Positions 54,599-63,856 of a DNA stretch of 64,000 nt are shown here, piece by piece. The position numbers and the translations under genes are program-made. How positions within the stretch are numbered: position 1 is the stretch's first letter; every line of letters starts with the position of its first letter. The notes below the pieces were generated by a model. It did no database searches, was not told where the DNA came from, and saw only the letters and a list, made by a program, of their open reading frames with translations. The DNA is from Octadecabacter algicola (GTDB lineage Bacteria > Pseudomonadota > Alphaproteobacteria > Rhodobacterales > Rhodobacteraceae). The DNA lies in the NCBI RefSeq assembly GCF_021532625.1, contig NZ_JAKGAR010000001.1, positions 930,001 through 994,000 on the forward strand. Reading direction: 5' to 3'.

Positions 54599-55935
54599 AT
54601 GTCATCTCCATCGACCAAAGTGCCGTAAATGCGTGCCAAGATCAGTTCTTGGCGGGCAAGGTCATACCGCAACGCAACCGCTTCGCGTTCTGCATCCAGC
54701 TTTGTGCGGAAAACGCCGACGACTTCTGGAACAGTCCGCTGGCCTGCACGCAGCTGTTCTTCGAACAATGTGTAGTTGTCTTGCGCCTGCGAAATGATTG
54801 TCTGGATATTGCCCTGCTGGCGGCGCAAGGACGTGATCTGCCCTTGAACTGCGGCCACTTCACGGGCGCTGTCTTCGCGTTGCTCGGCGATCTGCAATTC
54901 TGCGGCTTCGCCCATTGCGTCAATAGCAGCCATGTCAGCACCACGACCAAAACCGAGGCCGTTTGGTATGCCAACATTGATCCCAGCACTGTCACTAACG
55001 CCCACGGTACCTGACGCGGAAATATTTGGCATGTAACCAGCCTGAAGCGCGCGCGCTTCGGCAAGACCACGGGTGCCTTCTGCTTGGGTCTTCATCACGT
55101 CAAGCGGTTGAGCGGTGCCAACAACATCACCCAAAGAAGAAATGCCGGAGACACCATCAAGCGGGGTCGCTGACATCGCGGCCAGTTCGGCGCGGGCGGA
55201 GTTTGCGTTTTCGCGGTCTTCTAGAAGGTCCGAGCGCATCTGTGTCAGCTTTTGCTGCACCAGTTGCAAATCAGCGCGGTCATTGATGCCTGCGTTCACA
55301 CGCTCTGACATTACGTATTCAAACCGTTCCATCCGCGCCATGCCACCTTCGTTAACGGCGGCGCGGGCTTCGGAGGCTTGTGCGGTCAAGTAAAGATCTA
55401 GCGCCTGATAGACGCGATCATTTGTATCTTGAGCAAGAGCGACAGCGGCGACTTCGACGTCGGCGCGGGCGAATTCACGTTCGGCGCGTTTCGCGCCACC
55501 GTCAAACAAAGTTTGATCGATCAAAAGACCTGCAACAACAGATCCCAAAGAACTCAACGAAATAGACGGGCCAACGGACGGGAGCCAGTTCAGTTCTCGG
55601 GCTTCTGCACGCAGCATCGCGGCGCGCAAGTCGGCCTCTGCTGCGCGTGAGTTTGCCTCTAGAACGCTTTGTGCCACCTGAGCATAGGGGCCAGATGGCA
55701 AGACAGATTGGCGAATAAGAAGAGCGTCGATCAAGGCGGACCGTTCGCCGTTGGACAGCTCTCCATCCAAGGCAGCAGCATCATCTGACGGGGCAGCAAC
55801 TGCGTTATCATTTCCTAGAATGCCGCCTGCGCGTGAAACGATGTCTCCACCAAAATTCTCAGCCATGCAGCCGCTCAAAACTCCGCAGCATACAAGCGCT
55901 GCAAATGATGTTTTGATTTTAAAAGCCTGTCCCAC
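54595..55935 (-). CDS. TolC-family outer-membrane channel of type I secretion system
   Basis: A 446-residue outer-membrane efflux protein. The N-terminus has a lipoprotein-type signal (FAALVCCGVLSGCMAE), so it is probably lipidated. Two long helical repeats with ARADVEVAAVALAQDTNDRVYQALDLYL-type heptads and the strand motif ISLSSLGSVVAGLLIDQTLFDGG (quoted in parts) match TolC/LapE. It overlaps the ABC exporter gene by four bases (ATGA) and follows the adhesin gene after a strong hairpin. Confidence 0.9.
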   Translation of the reverse strand: MGQAFKIKTSFAALVCCGVLSGCMAENFGGDIVSRAGGILGNDNAVAAPSDDAAALDGELSNGERSALIDALLIRQSVLPSGPYAQVAQSVLEANSRAAEADLRAAMLRAEARELNWLPSVGPSISLSSLGSVVAGLLIDQTLFDGGAKRAEREFARADVEVAAVALAQDTNDRVYQALDLYLTAQASEARAAVNEGGMARMERFEYVMSERVNAGINDRADLQLVQQKLTQMRSDLLEDRENANSARAELAAMSATPLDGVSGISSLGDVVGTAQPLDVMKTQAEGTRGLAEARALQAGYMPNISASGTVGVSDSAGINVGIPNGLGFGRGADMAAIDAMGEAAELQIAEQREDSAREVAAVQGQITSLRRQQGNIQTIISQAQDNYTLFEEQLRAGQRTVPEVVGVFRTKLDAEREAVALRYDLARQELILARIYGTLVDGDDI

Positions 55936-55959
55936 TCAATACCCCAGTTCGCTTATATT

Positions 55960-55996
55960 TTGCGGAGCGGGGGCCGGTTGGTCCGGCCCTCCGCAA
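55960..55996 (-). terminator. Strong hairpin between adhesin gene and secretion genes
   Basis: TTGCGGA pairs with TCCGCAA and an inner GGGCCGG with CCGGCCC, around a short loop; a few unpaired bases lie on one side. It falls midway between the adhesin stop and the TolC-type start. No U-run follows on the minus strand. It would favour the adhesin message over the secretion genes. Confidence 0.6.
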
Positions 55997-56036
55997 GTGT
56001 CGTGCGCCCTCCCCTACCGCGAGGAGAGCGTGGGTC

Positions 56037-59000
56037 TTAGATGGTCACGTTGACGCCGTCTTCGATGAAGATCTGAGCATCGTCACCCATTGTGTAGACA
56101 TCGTAGGACTTGCCATCGATCGTTGTTGTCTGGCCGCTGTTAGATGCGCCAGCCAGAGTGACGGAGTCGTCGTCGCCACCGTGGATCACAAGGTTGTTGT
56201 CCACATCAGACAGACCTTCGAGCGTAGAAACATCCAACGTCAGTTCGCTGTCCTTAGCAAAGCTCAGGTCAATCGCACCGATGTCGAAATCGCCCAGACC
56301 GCCCGTATCAACAACATCCGTTCCGGTTTCTTCCATCACAACATACGTTGCGTTTGAGTTGGAGGAGCCGTCAGTTTCGTTGACCACAAGGTGTGTGCCA
56401 TCTGACAAAGCAGGGTCGAAGTTGAACAGTGTTTCACCCCATGGGAGCGTCGCGCCGTCGTCTTGATCCGCAAGCTGGTTCACAGAACCAGAAGCTGTGA
56501 CTTCGCTGACCGTAACGTCGTTGTCCGTTGTATCGATACCGAGGTATTCGACACCGTCAGCCGTCAGCGTAACACTTTCAACACCGGGTGCGTCTGGCGC
56601 AACCGTGTCGACCTCAAAGGTATCCGTGATCTCGGAGTAGTTGCCGTTGGCGTCCGTAGCACCGATTGTGATGCTGGCTGTGTATTCGCCTGCTGGGAAC
56701 TCATCCGCGTCGTATGTGACAGACCAGTTGCCAGAGCTATCGACAGTCGCTTCACGTGTGATGGAACCGGAACCGTAGTTGTAAACGACACTCACCGTAG
56801 AGCCCGCTTCAACAGTCCCGTTCAGTGTTACACCATCCGCAGCTTCAGCGTTGTTAACAACGTTGTCGCCTTCAACCGGATCAGTCGTTGTAAGCTCGTT
56901 AACCCACGTATCGACTTCAACTGTGCTTGTGATGACCGACACGTTCCCTGCTGGGTCCGTTGCCGTCGCTGTCATGTTAGCTGTGCCCTCGTAGTTCGCT
57001 TGAACCGAAGAGGAAGAGAAGTTCGCACTCCATGCGCCACTTGCGCCGGAAATCACAGTCACTGTCTCACCGCCGAATTCGACAACAACAGAGGAACCAG
57101 GCTCAGTTGTGCCAGACAATGTCACACCGTTCGCAGCTTCGGCCGCGTTGATGATATTGTCACCTTCGATAGGCGCCGCAGACCATTCGTGTGGTTGAAC
57201 GATTGTATCGATTTCGACAGTGTCGCTGACTTCTTTGTAGTTGCCCGCAGCATCCGTGATGGAGGCCGTGATCGGCGCCGAGGCCGTGTCAGCAGGAACT
57301 TGTGAAGCTGGGAAGTTCGCGGACCATGTGCCGTCAGCTTGCGCCAAGACATCCATCGTCGCATCACCAAAGCCAACCGTTACAGTCAGACCTGGTGTTG
57401 CTGTGCCGTTGATCACAACGCCATCGCTTGCTTCGTCGAAGTTCACAACATCGTCCAACTCGATTGGCTGTGTGGACAATGCAAGATCGCCAGCAACCGT
57501 ATCAACATTGACCGCTTCGGAGATAGACGAGCTATTACCCGCTGCATCCGTCGCCGTCACAGTGACGGATGTTTCGTATTCGCCACCCTCAAGAGTGCCG
57601 CCTGGGTATGTCACAGACCAATTTCCGTCCGCATCAACCGCGGCCGCCATAACGACGCCATGCAGGTTTACGCTTACGGTGGAACCGGGCTCTACGGTAC
57701 CAGTCATGGTGATGGCCTCACCGGATTCGTTGAAGTTAACAACGCTATCGGAACCACCAGAAGAGTTGGAAGTCATTTCCAGTTCGTTGACATAAGTATC
57801 AACAACAACCGTGCCGGAAGAAGATGCGGTGTTGCCCGCAGCATCTGTTGCCACAACAGTTACGTCATGTGTTGTTTCGCCAGTGCCAACCTGCGCTGCG
57901 GTATAATCCGCAGACCATGTGCCGTCGCTCGTTGCTGTAACGGTTTGGGAATAACCGCCCATTGTCACAACAACAGATGCACCTGGCTGCGCTGTCCCCG
58001 TCAGGGTTACACCGCCCGGCTGCTCAGAACCGTTTACAACATTGTCGGAACCGCCAACTGCGGATGTATCCAAGGTGACGCTTGTGACGGTATCAACGAC
58101 AACCGTCGCAGATGAGGAAGAAGAGTTCCCCGCCGCATCAGTTGCTGTGATTGTGATCTCTTGGGTGTATTCACCCTCGCCCATTACGTCACTACCAACA
58201 TCGAGCGTCCACGTGCCGTCTGTAACCGTGGCATTGTAATCAACACCATCGATTGTCACGACAACAGTTTCGCCGCCAGTCACAGTACCCGTCAGCGTAA
58301 CGCCACCATCATATTCAGCAGCATTGATGACCCCATCAGCGCCACCAGTGGCTTCGACATCCACACCAATAACCGTGTCTACGATCAAGGTATCAGTAAC
58401 TGTCGTAGACCCACCGTCATTAGTGATCGTGACCTCAACAGGCGTCTCATACTCACCAGTCGCAACATCTTCAGGATCAAAAGTGACCGTCCACTCACCA
58501 TCCTCAGAAACAGTCGTTGTTTCAGTTACGCCATCGATCACGACCTCAACAGTCGCACCCGGAGTACCCGAACCACTAATATCAACGCCATCAGCGTGAT
58601 CTTCTTCGTTCACAACATGCTCTGCAGCTTCCGTGCCGGCCGTAACCGAAACAACCGGAGCAGCAACGCCATCATCATCACCGCCGCCAGAAACCAGCAC
58701 CGCTGCACCAGCAGCCGCAGCCGCCGCAGCACCACCCCAACCAAAGAGAGGAGCCATCGCACCAAGCATGCCGACCCCATCATCCTGAGGAACATATGAG
58801 TCCGCCAGCATCACCTCAGCATCACGCATGAAGTACAAATCGTCGTTTGTGGCGAACTTACCAATCGCCGCATCACCACCTGTGTAGGTGGCATAATAGT
58901 CAGACCCAGCACCAGCATTCAGCTCTACTTCGGTCAAGAAGCCATTGGCGGACAGGAACAATTCGTTCTCGCTTACGCCATCCATTGTGAAGAAACCTTC

Positions 59001-59204
59001 AATCACAATCGTACGCCCGTCGACCAACGTGATCTCTAGCGCCTGACCCTGACGGGTATAAGAAAGGATCTGACCTTGGCTCAGGTTCAGCGACACATCG
59101 GCCCCCGCCCCAACAATCAAAGAAGAAGGAACACCTTCTCCGGCCACAGATCCTCTGGAAATATTGCCCGCAACATCACGGACAACGAAATTAATCGCTG
59201 ACAT
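56037..59204 (-). CDS. Large type I-secreted adhesin with BapA-like N-terminus and seven Ig-like repeats
   Basis: A 1055-residue surface protein. I chose the ATG at 59204, with GGCGGAG eight bases upstream, over the GTG at 59213. Residues 1-170 match the BapA/LapA prefix region (INFVVRDVAGNI, LSLNLSQGQIL-type strand, a Gly/Ala-rich turn). Then follow seven Ig-like repeats of about 95-100 residues, each ending VVDTV or similar and containing GVTLTGT..PG..V and TDAAGN. The last ~180 residues are a unique C-terminal domain with DFDIGAIDLSF and the tail FIEDGVNVTI, presumably the secretion signal. It heads the operon with TolC, ABC and HlyD genes. A role in biofilm or surface attachment is inferred. 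Confidence 0.9.
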   Translation of the reverse strand: MSAINFVVRDVAGNISRGSVAGEGVPSSLIVGAGADVSLNLSQGQILSYTRQGQALEITLVDGRTIVIEGFFTMDGVSENELFLSANGFLTEVELNAGAGSDYYATYTGGDAAIGKFATNDDLYFMRDAEVMLADSYVPQDDGVGMLGAMAPLFGWGGAAAAAAAGAAVLVSGGGDDDGVAAPVVSVTAGTEAAEHVVNEEDHADGVDISGSGTPGATVEVVIDGVTETTTVSEDGEWTVTFDPEDVATGEYETPVEVTITNDGGSTTVTDTLIVDTVIGVDVEATGGADGVINAAEYDGGVTLTGTVTGGETVVVTIDGVDYNATVTDGTWTLDVGSDVMGEGEYTQEITITATDAAGNSSSSSATVVVDTVTSVTLDTSAVGGSDNVVNGSEQPGGVTLTGTAQPGASVVVTMGGYSQTVTATSDGTWSADYTAAQVGTGETTHDVTVVATDAAGNTASSSGTVVVDTYVNELEMTSNSSGGSDSVVNFNESGEAITMTGTVEPGSTVSVNLHGVVMAAAVDADGNWSVTYPGGTLEGGEYETSVTVTATDAAGNSSSISEAVNVDTVAGDLALSTQPIELDDVVNFDEASDGVVINGTATPGLTVTVGFGDATMDVLAQADGTWSANFPASQVPADTASAPITASITDAAGNYKEVSDTVEIDTIVQPHEWSAAPIEGDNIINAAEAANGVTLSGTTEPGSSVVVEFGGETVTVISGASGAWSANFSSSSVQANYEGTANMTATATDPAGNVSVITSTVEVDTWVNELTTTDPVEGDNVVNNAEAADGVTLNGTVEAGSTVSVVYNYGSGSITREATVDSSGNWSVTYDADEFPAGEYTASITIGATDANGNYSEITDTFEVDTVAPDAPGVESVTLTADGVEYLGIDTTDNDVTVSEVTASGSVNQLADQDDGATLPWGETLFNFDPALSDGTHLVVNETDGSSNSNATYVVMEETGTDVVDTGGLGDFDIGAIDLSFAKDSELTLDVSTLEGLSDVDNNLVIHGGDDDSVTLAGASNSGQTTTIDGKSYDVYTMGDDAQIFIEDGVNVTI

Positions 59205-59293
59205 GGTACTCACTCCGCCTCATGTTCACGGCTTTTTTGCCGCGTTATATACATTGCAGATACCATATGTTGATTTCTTAACTATTTCTAGGG

Positions 59294-59303
59294 GGAAATT
59301 TCC
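59294..59303. promoter_or_regulatory. 10-bp palindrome upstream of the adhesin operon
   Basis: GGAAATTTCC is a perfect palindrome 90 bases upstream of the adhesin start, in the AT-rich region between it and the BrkB-family gene. It may be a regulator site; nothing else supports this. Confidence 0.25.
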
Positions 59304-59344
59304 ATTACGCGAATCATTTGTAAATCAAAGTATTTCAGTATGTT

Positions 59345-60169
59345 TCAAAGGGGTTTGCGGCGATCCAACGTCACATTCAGGGCCCCGCCTAACAAGATCA
59401 GATACGCGCTTAGGTAGAACCACATCAACAAAGCGATAACCGCACCGATCGAACCATAGACTTCGTTATAAGTTCCGAAATTGGTGACGTAGGCTGTAAA
59501 CGCAAGCGACATCGCGATCCATAGAACCACCACCAAAACAGCCCCGGGCGTCACCCACCCCAGCCGCGACAATCGTCGATTTGGCCCATAGCGGTACAGA
59601 ACCCCCAACCCCATCAACAACACCAAAATCGCGACCAACCAGCGAACGCCCTCTAAAAGAAGCGCACTATCCGTTTCGAACGGGATAACTGCCAACAAAA
59701 TAGGCGCAACCACGACCATCAACAGCGCAATAATTGAAATCCCGACAAGGCAAATGGTCATAAAGAGCGCCACAAAAAGATGTCTGATGCTGCCGCGGTT
59801 AGGTCGATCAAAAATAGCATTCAACCCACGGATAAGCGCCGCGACACCTGTCCGCGCAGACCAAAGCGCCACACCAATCGATATCAATGTCGTGACACCG
59901 AGCGTCGCCCCGCCCGCACTCAGCAACCCATCTATCTGAGCCTCAAACAAACGGAACACGCCCGGCGGCATAAGTCCGGACATCAAATCAAGCTGGCTGT
60001 CGACCACGACGGGGTCAGCAAACAGGCCAAACAACGAAATAGTTGCTGCGATGCCTGGGAAAATCGCAAAAAGCCCGTAAAACGCCACACCCGCTGAAAT
60101 AAGCCCCGCATTCTTTTCCCCTAAGTCATCAATGACTTGTCGGGAAACGGCATAGGCGGACCGCAACAT
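59345..60169 (-). CDS. YihY/BrkB-family inner-membrane protein
   Basis: A 274-residue polytopic membrane protein of the UPF0761 family. The opening ENAGLISAGVAFYGLFAIFP and the block WSARTGVAALIRGLNAIF are signatures; six helices are predictable. The family was once called ribonuclease BN in error and is of unknown function. It lies 14 bases after the lipoprotein gene upstream on the same strand. Confidence 0.92.
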   Translation of the reverse strand: MLRSAYAVSRQVIDDLGEKNAGLISAGVAFYGLFAIFPGIAATISLFGLFADPVVVDSQLDLMSGLMPPGVFRLFEAQIDGLLSAGGATLGVTTLISIGVALWSARTGVAALIRGLNAIFDRPNRGSIRHLFVALFMTICLVGISIIALLMVVVAPILLAVIPFETDSALLLEGVRWLVAILVLLMGLGVLYRYGPNRRLSRLGWVTPGAVLVVVLWIAMSLAFTAYVTNFGTYNEVYGSIGAVIALLMWFYLSAYLILLGGALNVTLDRRKPL

Positions 60170-60182
60170 TCAGCTAGGCTCA

Positions 60183-60737
60183 TTAGTTGGCATAGACCGT
60201 CACTTCCGGCAGCCCCGTTAGGGGCGCTTCGATCAATCGCATCGCAGCCAAGGAAATCTGACTGCCTGAACCAACAACGCCGCCAGAGGGGCGCAGCTCA
60301 ACCGCGACGGAATTACCGTTATAGACCACGCGACCTTGGGTCACCTCGCCCACCAAAGGTGTTTTGAACCAAATCCCGGGATCAGTGGGGCTGCCAAGGC
60401 TGGCAATAGTCGTGCCCAAACGTCGCTCACCACTGCTGACGGGTGTCGCAATGGCGGCGGCACGATCTTCGGCGGTTGTTGTGTCAAACTGCTCAACGGT
60501 GCGCGCCGTCGCGGATGGCGGCGGCGGAAAATCGGGGCGCGTCTGGGTTCTGTCCAAGGTCGGACGAACAGGAGGCGCAAAGGCCTCCCCCAATGACGGC
60601 GACAAATCAGGCGTCACAGCGGCGACGGCAACAGGTGCGACGACCGCGGGATCAGCATTCTGAAACGGAGAGTTAAAGGACCCATTCGCACAAGCGGAAA
60701 GCCCAACAAGGGCCGAGATTGTAAACAACTTATTCAT
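60183..60737 (-). CDS. Conserved outer-membrane lipoprotein
   Basis: A 184-residue lipoprotein starting MNKLFTISALVGLSACANG, with the lipobox LSAC. A Pro-rich linker (~30-80) leads to a C-terminal domain containing GSPTDPGIWFKTPLV and AMRLIEAPLTGLPEVTVYAN. I have the impression of a Rhodobacterales-specific family sometimes labelled D-galactarate dehydratase, a label this sequence gives no reason to accept. An eight-residue longer frame to 60761 lacks a ribosome site. Confidence 0.8.
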   Translation of the reverse strand: MNKLFTISALVGLSACANGSFNSPFQNADPAVVAPVAVAAVTPDLSPSLGEAFAPPVRPTLDRTQTRPDFPPPPSATARTVEQFDTTTAEDRAAAIATPVSSGERRLGTTIASLGSPTDPGIWFKTPLVGEVTQGRVVYNGNSVAVELRPSGGVVGSGSQISLAAMRLIEAPLTGLPEVTVYAN

Positions 60738-60832
60738 ACGCCAGAACCTACGTTTGCCCAAAGTCGCTGTCGAGGGGGAATTGAGGGCGCAATTCCCTTG
60801 CGCGGGCTGTTGCCCGTCCGTACGGTCACGTT

Positions 60833-61849
60833 ATGACAACGCCACTTATAGATCCCTTTGCACGCGCGATTACATATCTGCGGGTTTCGGTCACAGACCG
60901 ATGCGATTTCCGCTGTGTTTACTGCATGTCTGAAAATATGACGTTCTTGCCCAAAAAGGACCTTCTTACGCTCGAAGAACTCGACAGACTTTGCTCGAAC
61001 TTCATCCGTTTAGGCGTTGAAAAACTTAGAATAACAGGCGGCGAACCTTTGGTTCGACGCGGCATCATGACCTTCTTTGATGCGATGACACGCCATCTGG
61101 AAACTGGCGCCCTCAAAGAGCTGACACTGACCACCAACGGGTCCCAGCTGGAGAAATATGCCGCCGACCTTTATGCAGCGGGCGTGCGCCGGATCAACGT
61201 CTCGCTCGACACACTTGATGACGACAAGTTCGCTGAAATCACCCGCTGGGGTCGCCTTCCGCAGGTGATGCGCGGCATTGACGCAGCCCAGAAGGCGGGA
61301 CTGCGCGTTAAGATCAACACGGTCGCTTTGGCTGGTTTTAACGAAAGCGAGTTGTTTACCCTGCAGGCGTGGTGCGCCGAACGGGATATGGACCTGACGT
61401 TCATCGAAGTCATGCCAATGGGTGACATCGGAAACGAAGACCGCATCACCCAATATTGGTCGCTAAAGGACCTGCGCACGCGTTTAGAAGAACGCTTTAC
61501 AGTCAGTGACTTGGCTGAACGCACTGGCGGACCTGCCCGCTACATCCGGATCGAAGAAACTGGCCAGAAAATCGGCCTCATCACCCCGATGAGCCATAAC
61601 TTCTGCGAAAGCTGCAACCGTGTGCGCGTCACTTGCACGGGCGAAATCTACACCTGCCTTGGGCAAGAAGGTCATTCAGACCTGCGCGCACCGCTGCGCG
61701 CCAGTGCTGCAAACGGTGGTGATGACGCGGTGCTAGAAGAAGTCATTCGCGCAGCAATCGGCCTGAAACCAAAAGGCCATGATTTCGACTATTCCCGTCA
61801 AACCGTCGACGGCCAAGTCTCCCGCCATATGAGCCATACTGGGGGCTAA
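60833..61849 (+). CDS. moaA: GTP 3',8-cyclase MoaA
   Basis: MoaA, 338 residues, a radical-SAM enzyme that starts molybdenum-cofactor synthesis from GTP. The N-terminal cluster motif is CDFRCVYC, the SAM-binding ITGGEPLVR follows, and the second cluster has CESCNRVR with a later Cys in IYTCLGQEG. The essential twin-Gly tail (SHTGG) is present. It is followed after four bases by a small membrane-protein gene. Confidence 0.97.
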   Translation: MTTPLIDPFARAITYLRVSVTDRCDFRCVYCMSENMTFLPKKDLLTLEELDRLCSNFIRLGVEKLRITGGEPLVRRGIMTFFDAMTRHLETGALKELTLTTNGSQLEKYAADLYAAGVRRINVSLDTLDDDKFAEITRWGRLPQVMRGIDAAQKAGLRVKINTVALAGFNESELFTLQAWCAERDMDLTFIEVMPMGDIGNEDRITQYWSLKDLRTRLEERFTVSDLAERTGGPARYIRIEETGQKIGLITPMSHNFCESCNRVRVTCTGEIYTCLGQEGHSDLRAPLRASAANGGDDAVLEEVIRAAIGLKPKGHDFDYSRQTVDGQVSRHMSHTGG

Positions 61850-61853
61850 CGAC

Positions 61854-62309
61854 ATGGCCAAGATCCTGCGCAACGCAGTTCTTCTTGCGTTGATCACAGC
61901 ACTCTGGTGCTGGATCATGAGCGCGCTTCACGGGATTTGGTCTTTCGGCATCATACGCGACTATTTGGATGGCGGTAAGATTCCACTTCACCCTTCATTG
62001 CCAGTAACTTACATAACGTTCTTTATGTATACGACGGGAGCTTTCGTGGTTGCTTTCCTGACCGTCTTTTCGCTGTGCATCCTAGTCCCGCCCAAATTCA
62101 GAATGGCAATCGTTCTGGTCGCGTGGCTTATGGGTGCGTGGATGGGGGCTGCGAATATTTCGTTCCTGTTCCAGATGGATTTCGGCACCACTTGGCGCAC
62201 ATGGGAAGCGATCCTTGGTCTTTACGTTCACGGGCTTTTCACACCAGTCTGGCTTTTCATTGGGCTTTGGGGGACAGAAGCTCTCACCCGTCCTTTGCGC
62301 AAGGCGTAA
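61854..62309 (+). CDS. Conserved membrane protein, about four helices
   Basis: A 151-residue membrane protein with helices at about 8-24, 55-75, 82-100 and 125-145 (for example VVAFLTVFSLCILVPP and IVLVAWLMGAWMGAANISF). It starts four bases after moaA and probably shares its transcript, but I see no link to molybdenum cofactor. No family is recognised with confidence. Confidence 0.8.
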   Translation: MAKILRNAVLLALITALWCWIMSALHGIWSFGIIRDYLDGGKIPLHPSLPVTYITFFMYTTGAFVVAFLTVFSLCILVPPKFRMAIVLVAWLMGAWMGAANISFLFQMDFGTTWRTWEAILGLYVHGLFTPVWLFIGLWGTEALTRPLRKA

Positions 62310-62342
62310 GGCGCCCGACCTTGCAACACATCAGGTCTGTCC

Positions 62343-62364
62343 GCCAAAATTCTTGAATTTTGGC
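62343..62364. terminator. Bidirectional hairpin between convergent genes
   Basis: GCCAAAATTC and GAATTTTGGC are perfect inverted repeats with two bases between them, 34 bases after the small membrane-protein stop and 46 from the DUF3422 stop on the other strand. The A/T runs in the stem allow termination both ways. Confidence 0.6.
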
Positions 62365-62409
62365 CCCCGCCCGCCGCAGGTGCCGACCGAAGGTCGTCCT
62401 AACCGATAT

Positions 62410-63690
62410 TCAATGTAAGGCGTTTCTTATTCGTCGCACCATCAACCAAACCAAGCCGATGACGATTGGGGTTAGAACAGCCTTTAGCCCTTTGTCGCCA
62501 AGGCCCAGTTCATAAGCAAACGGGGCTGTCACGTTCGCCGCAAGGTTCACCCCGTAGTAAGATATCGCTACGATCGACAGCCCTTCGACGGTTTCTTGCA
62601 GGCGCAGTTGAATATCTGCCCGCCGGTCCATGCTTTCCAACAGCGCTTTGTTTTCGGCTGAGCGTTCTACATCTACCCGTGTTCGCAGCAGATCCGACGC
62701 ACGGATGGCGCGGCTCGACATGGCGTCCAGCCTCTCTTTGGTGCTGGCCACTGTGCGCATTGCGGGATCGAACCGGCGCATCATGAACTCACCAAATGTT
62801 TGCCGACCCTCAAATCGAGATTCCCGCAAAACCTCAATCCGTTGATTTACGATCTTCTCATAAGCCGCTGTGGCACCAAACCGGAACGTTGAATGCGCGG
62901 TCAGTGACTCGAGTTCACCTGAAACCTGTAGCAAGGCATCCAAAGTTTCTTCTGTTTTCTCGGGTGCGCCGCTCAATGCCTCAGTAAGGCCATTCAGGCG
63001 CCCATCAAGTGCGCCCATGTCCCGGCCCAGGTCGCGACAGCGTGAAAAGCCGAGCATCGCCATAGCCTTATATGTCTCAACCTCACACAAGCGTTGCACG
63101 ATCCGCCCCACCCGTCTCTCTCCGGTTTCGGGGCGGGCAAACACCGCAAATCGCATATGGCCGCCTTGATCGATCCTGTAGTCCCCAGCAATCACGGCAT
63201 CGTCGTCCAAGACACGGCTCACAGCGACGCTTTCGGGAACGAACCACTCGGCAACTTTGTCGCCGATGCCCGCGTCACCACTTTGCTGTTCCACACGGAT
63301 CAATGCTGACGTCACCCGTGTACCGGGCGCGCGGGCCAACCATTCATCTGGAAACATCCCAAAGGTCGCTGCATCAAAGGGGGTCTTTGCGACACCCTCG
63401 TCGAACACTGTATAAGTCACGAATTCTGTATGGCTTTCCCACTTCAGCAAATGGCGACCAACCTGCCCAAAATAATGCGTCGCCCCCTCTTCGGGGTGTG
63501 GGGCCGCGTAATGATCGAGCAATGCCTTTAGGTGTTCCATATCCGCCGCGCGGTCGCGCCCAGCAGCATTTTGCGCGGGCTTTATCGCTAGGTAGGCTGC
63601 ACGACACGGCGCATCCAATGTTGGAAACGGTCGGGCGTGTAATTCATTGGCCAACGCATGGCGCAACGGATGATCGGCGATCGGGCTCAT
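62410..63690 (-). CDS. DUF3422 family membrane protein
   Basis: A 426-residue protein of the DUF3422 family. It begins HPLRHALANELHARPFP and contains YFGQVGRHLLKWESHTEF and RRFDPAMRTVASTKERLDAMSSRA-type helices; the last ~70 residues hold two membrane helices (LSIVAISYYGVNLAANV and IVIGLVWLMV). The ordering of a soluble helical body with two C-terminal helices resembles CorA-like proteins, but the GMN signature of CorA is absent. Function unknown. Confidence 0.9.
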   Translation of the reverse strand: MSPIADHPLRHALANELHARPFPTLDAPCRAAYLAIKPAQNAAGRDRAADMEHLKALLDHYAAPHPEEGATHYFGQVGRHLLKWESHTEFVTYTVFDEGVAKTPFDAATFGMFPDEWLARAPGTRVTSALIRVEQQSGDAGIGDKVAEWFVPESVAVSRVLDDDAVIAGDYRIDQGGHMRFAVFARPETGERRVGRIVQRLCEVETYKAMAMLGFSRCRDLGRDMGALDGRLNGLTEALSGAPEKTEETLDALLQVSGELESLTAHSTFRFGATAAYEKIVNQRIEVLRESRFEGRQTFGEFMMRRFDPAMRTVASTKERLDAMSSRAIRASDLLRTRVDVERSAENKALLESMDRRADIQLRLQETVEGLSIVAISYYGVNLAANVTAPFAYELGLGDKGLKAVLTPIVIGLVWLMVRRIRNALH

Positions 63691-63856
63691 ATCAGTCTTT
63701 CCGAAAAGCGTTTCGAAGCAATCTAAGCTAAACTACATCAGAGTAAAGAAAAACGTTTAAATTCATGCAATTAGCGGAATACCATCGCATACAATCACCG
63801 CAACACGACGTATATCTTTGCTTTCCTTCCGCATTTGACAGGTCTACGAAACCCAA

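Noticed and set aside
56500-58650. Repeated DNA blocks of about 290 bp considered as a mobile or satellite repeat
   Set aside because: They are the divergent coding repeats of the adhesin Ig domains.
56463-58799. Several long plus-strand frames opposite the adhesin gene
   Set aside because: They repeat with the Ig-domain period of the adhesin and are its complementary frames.
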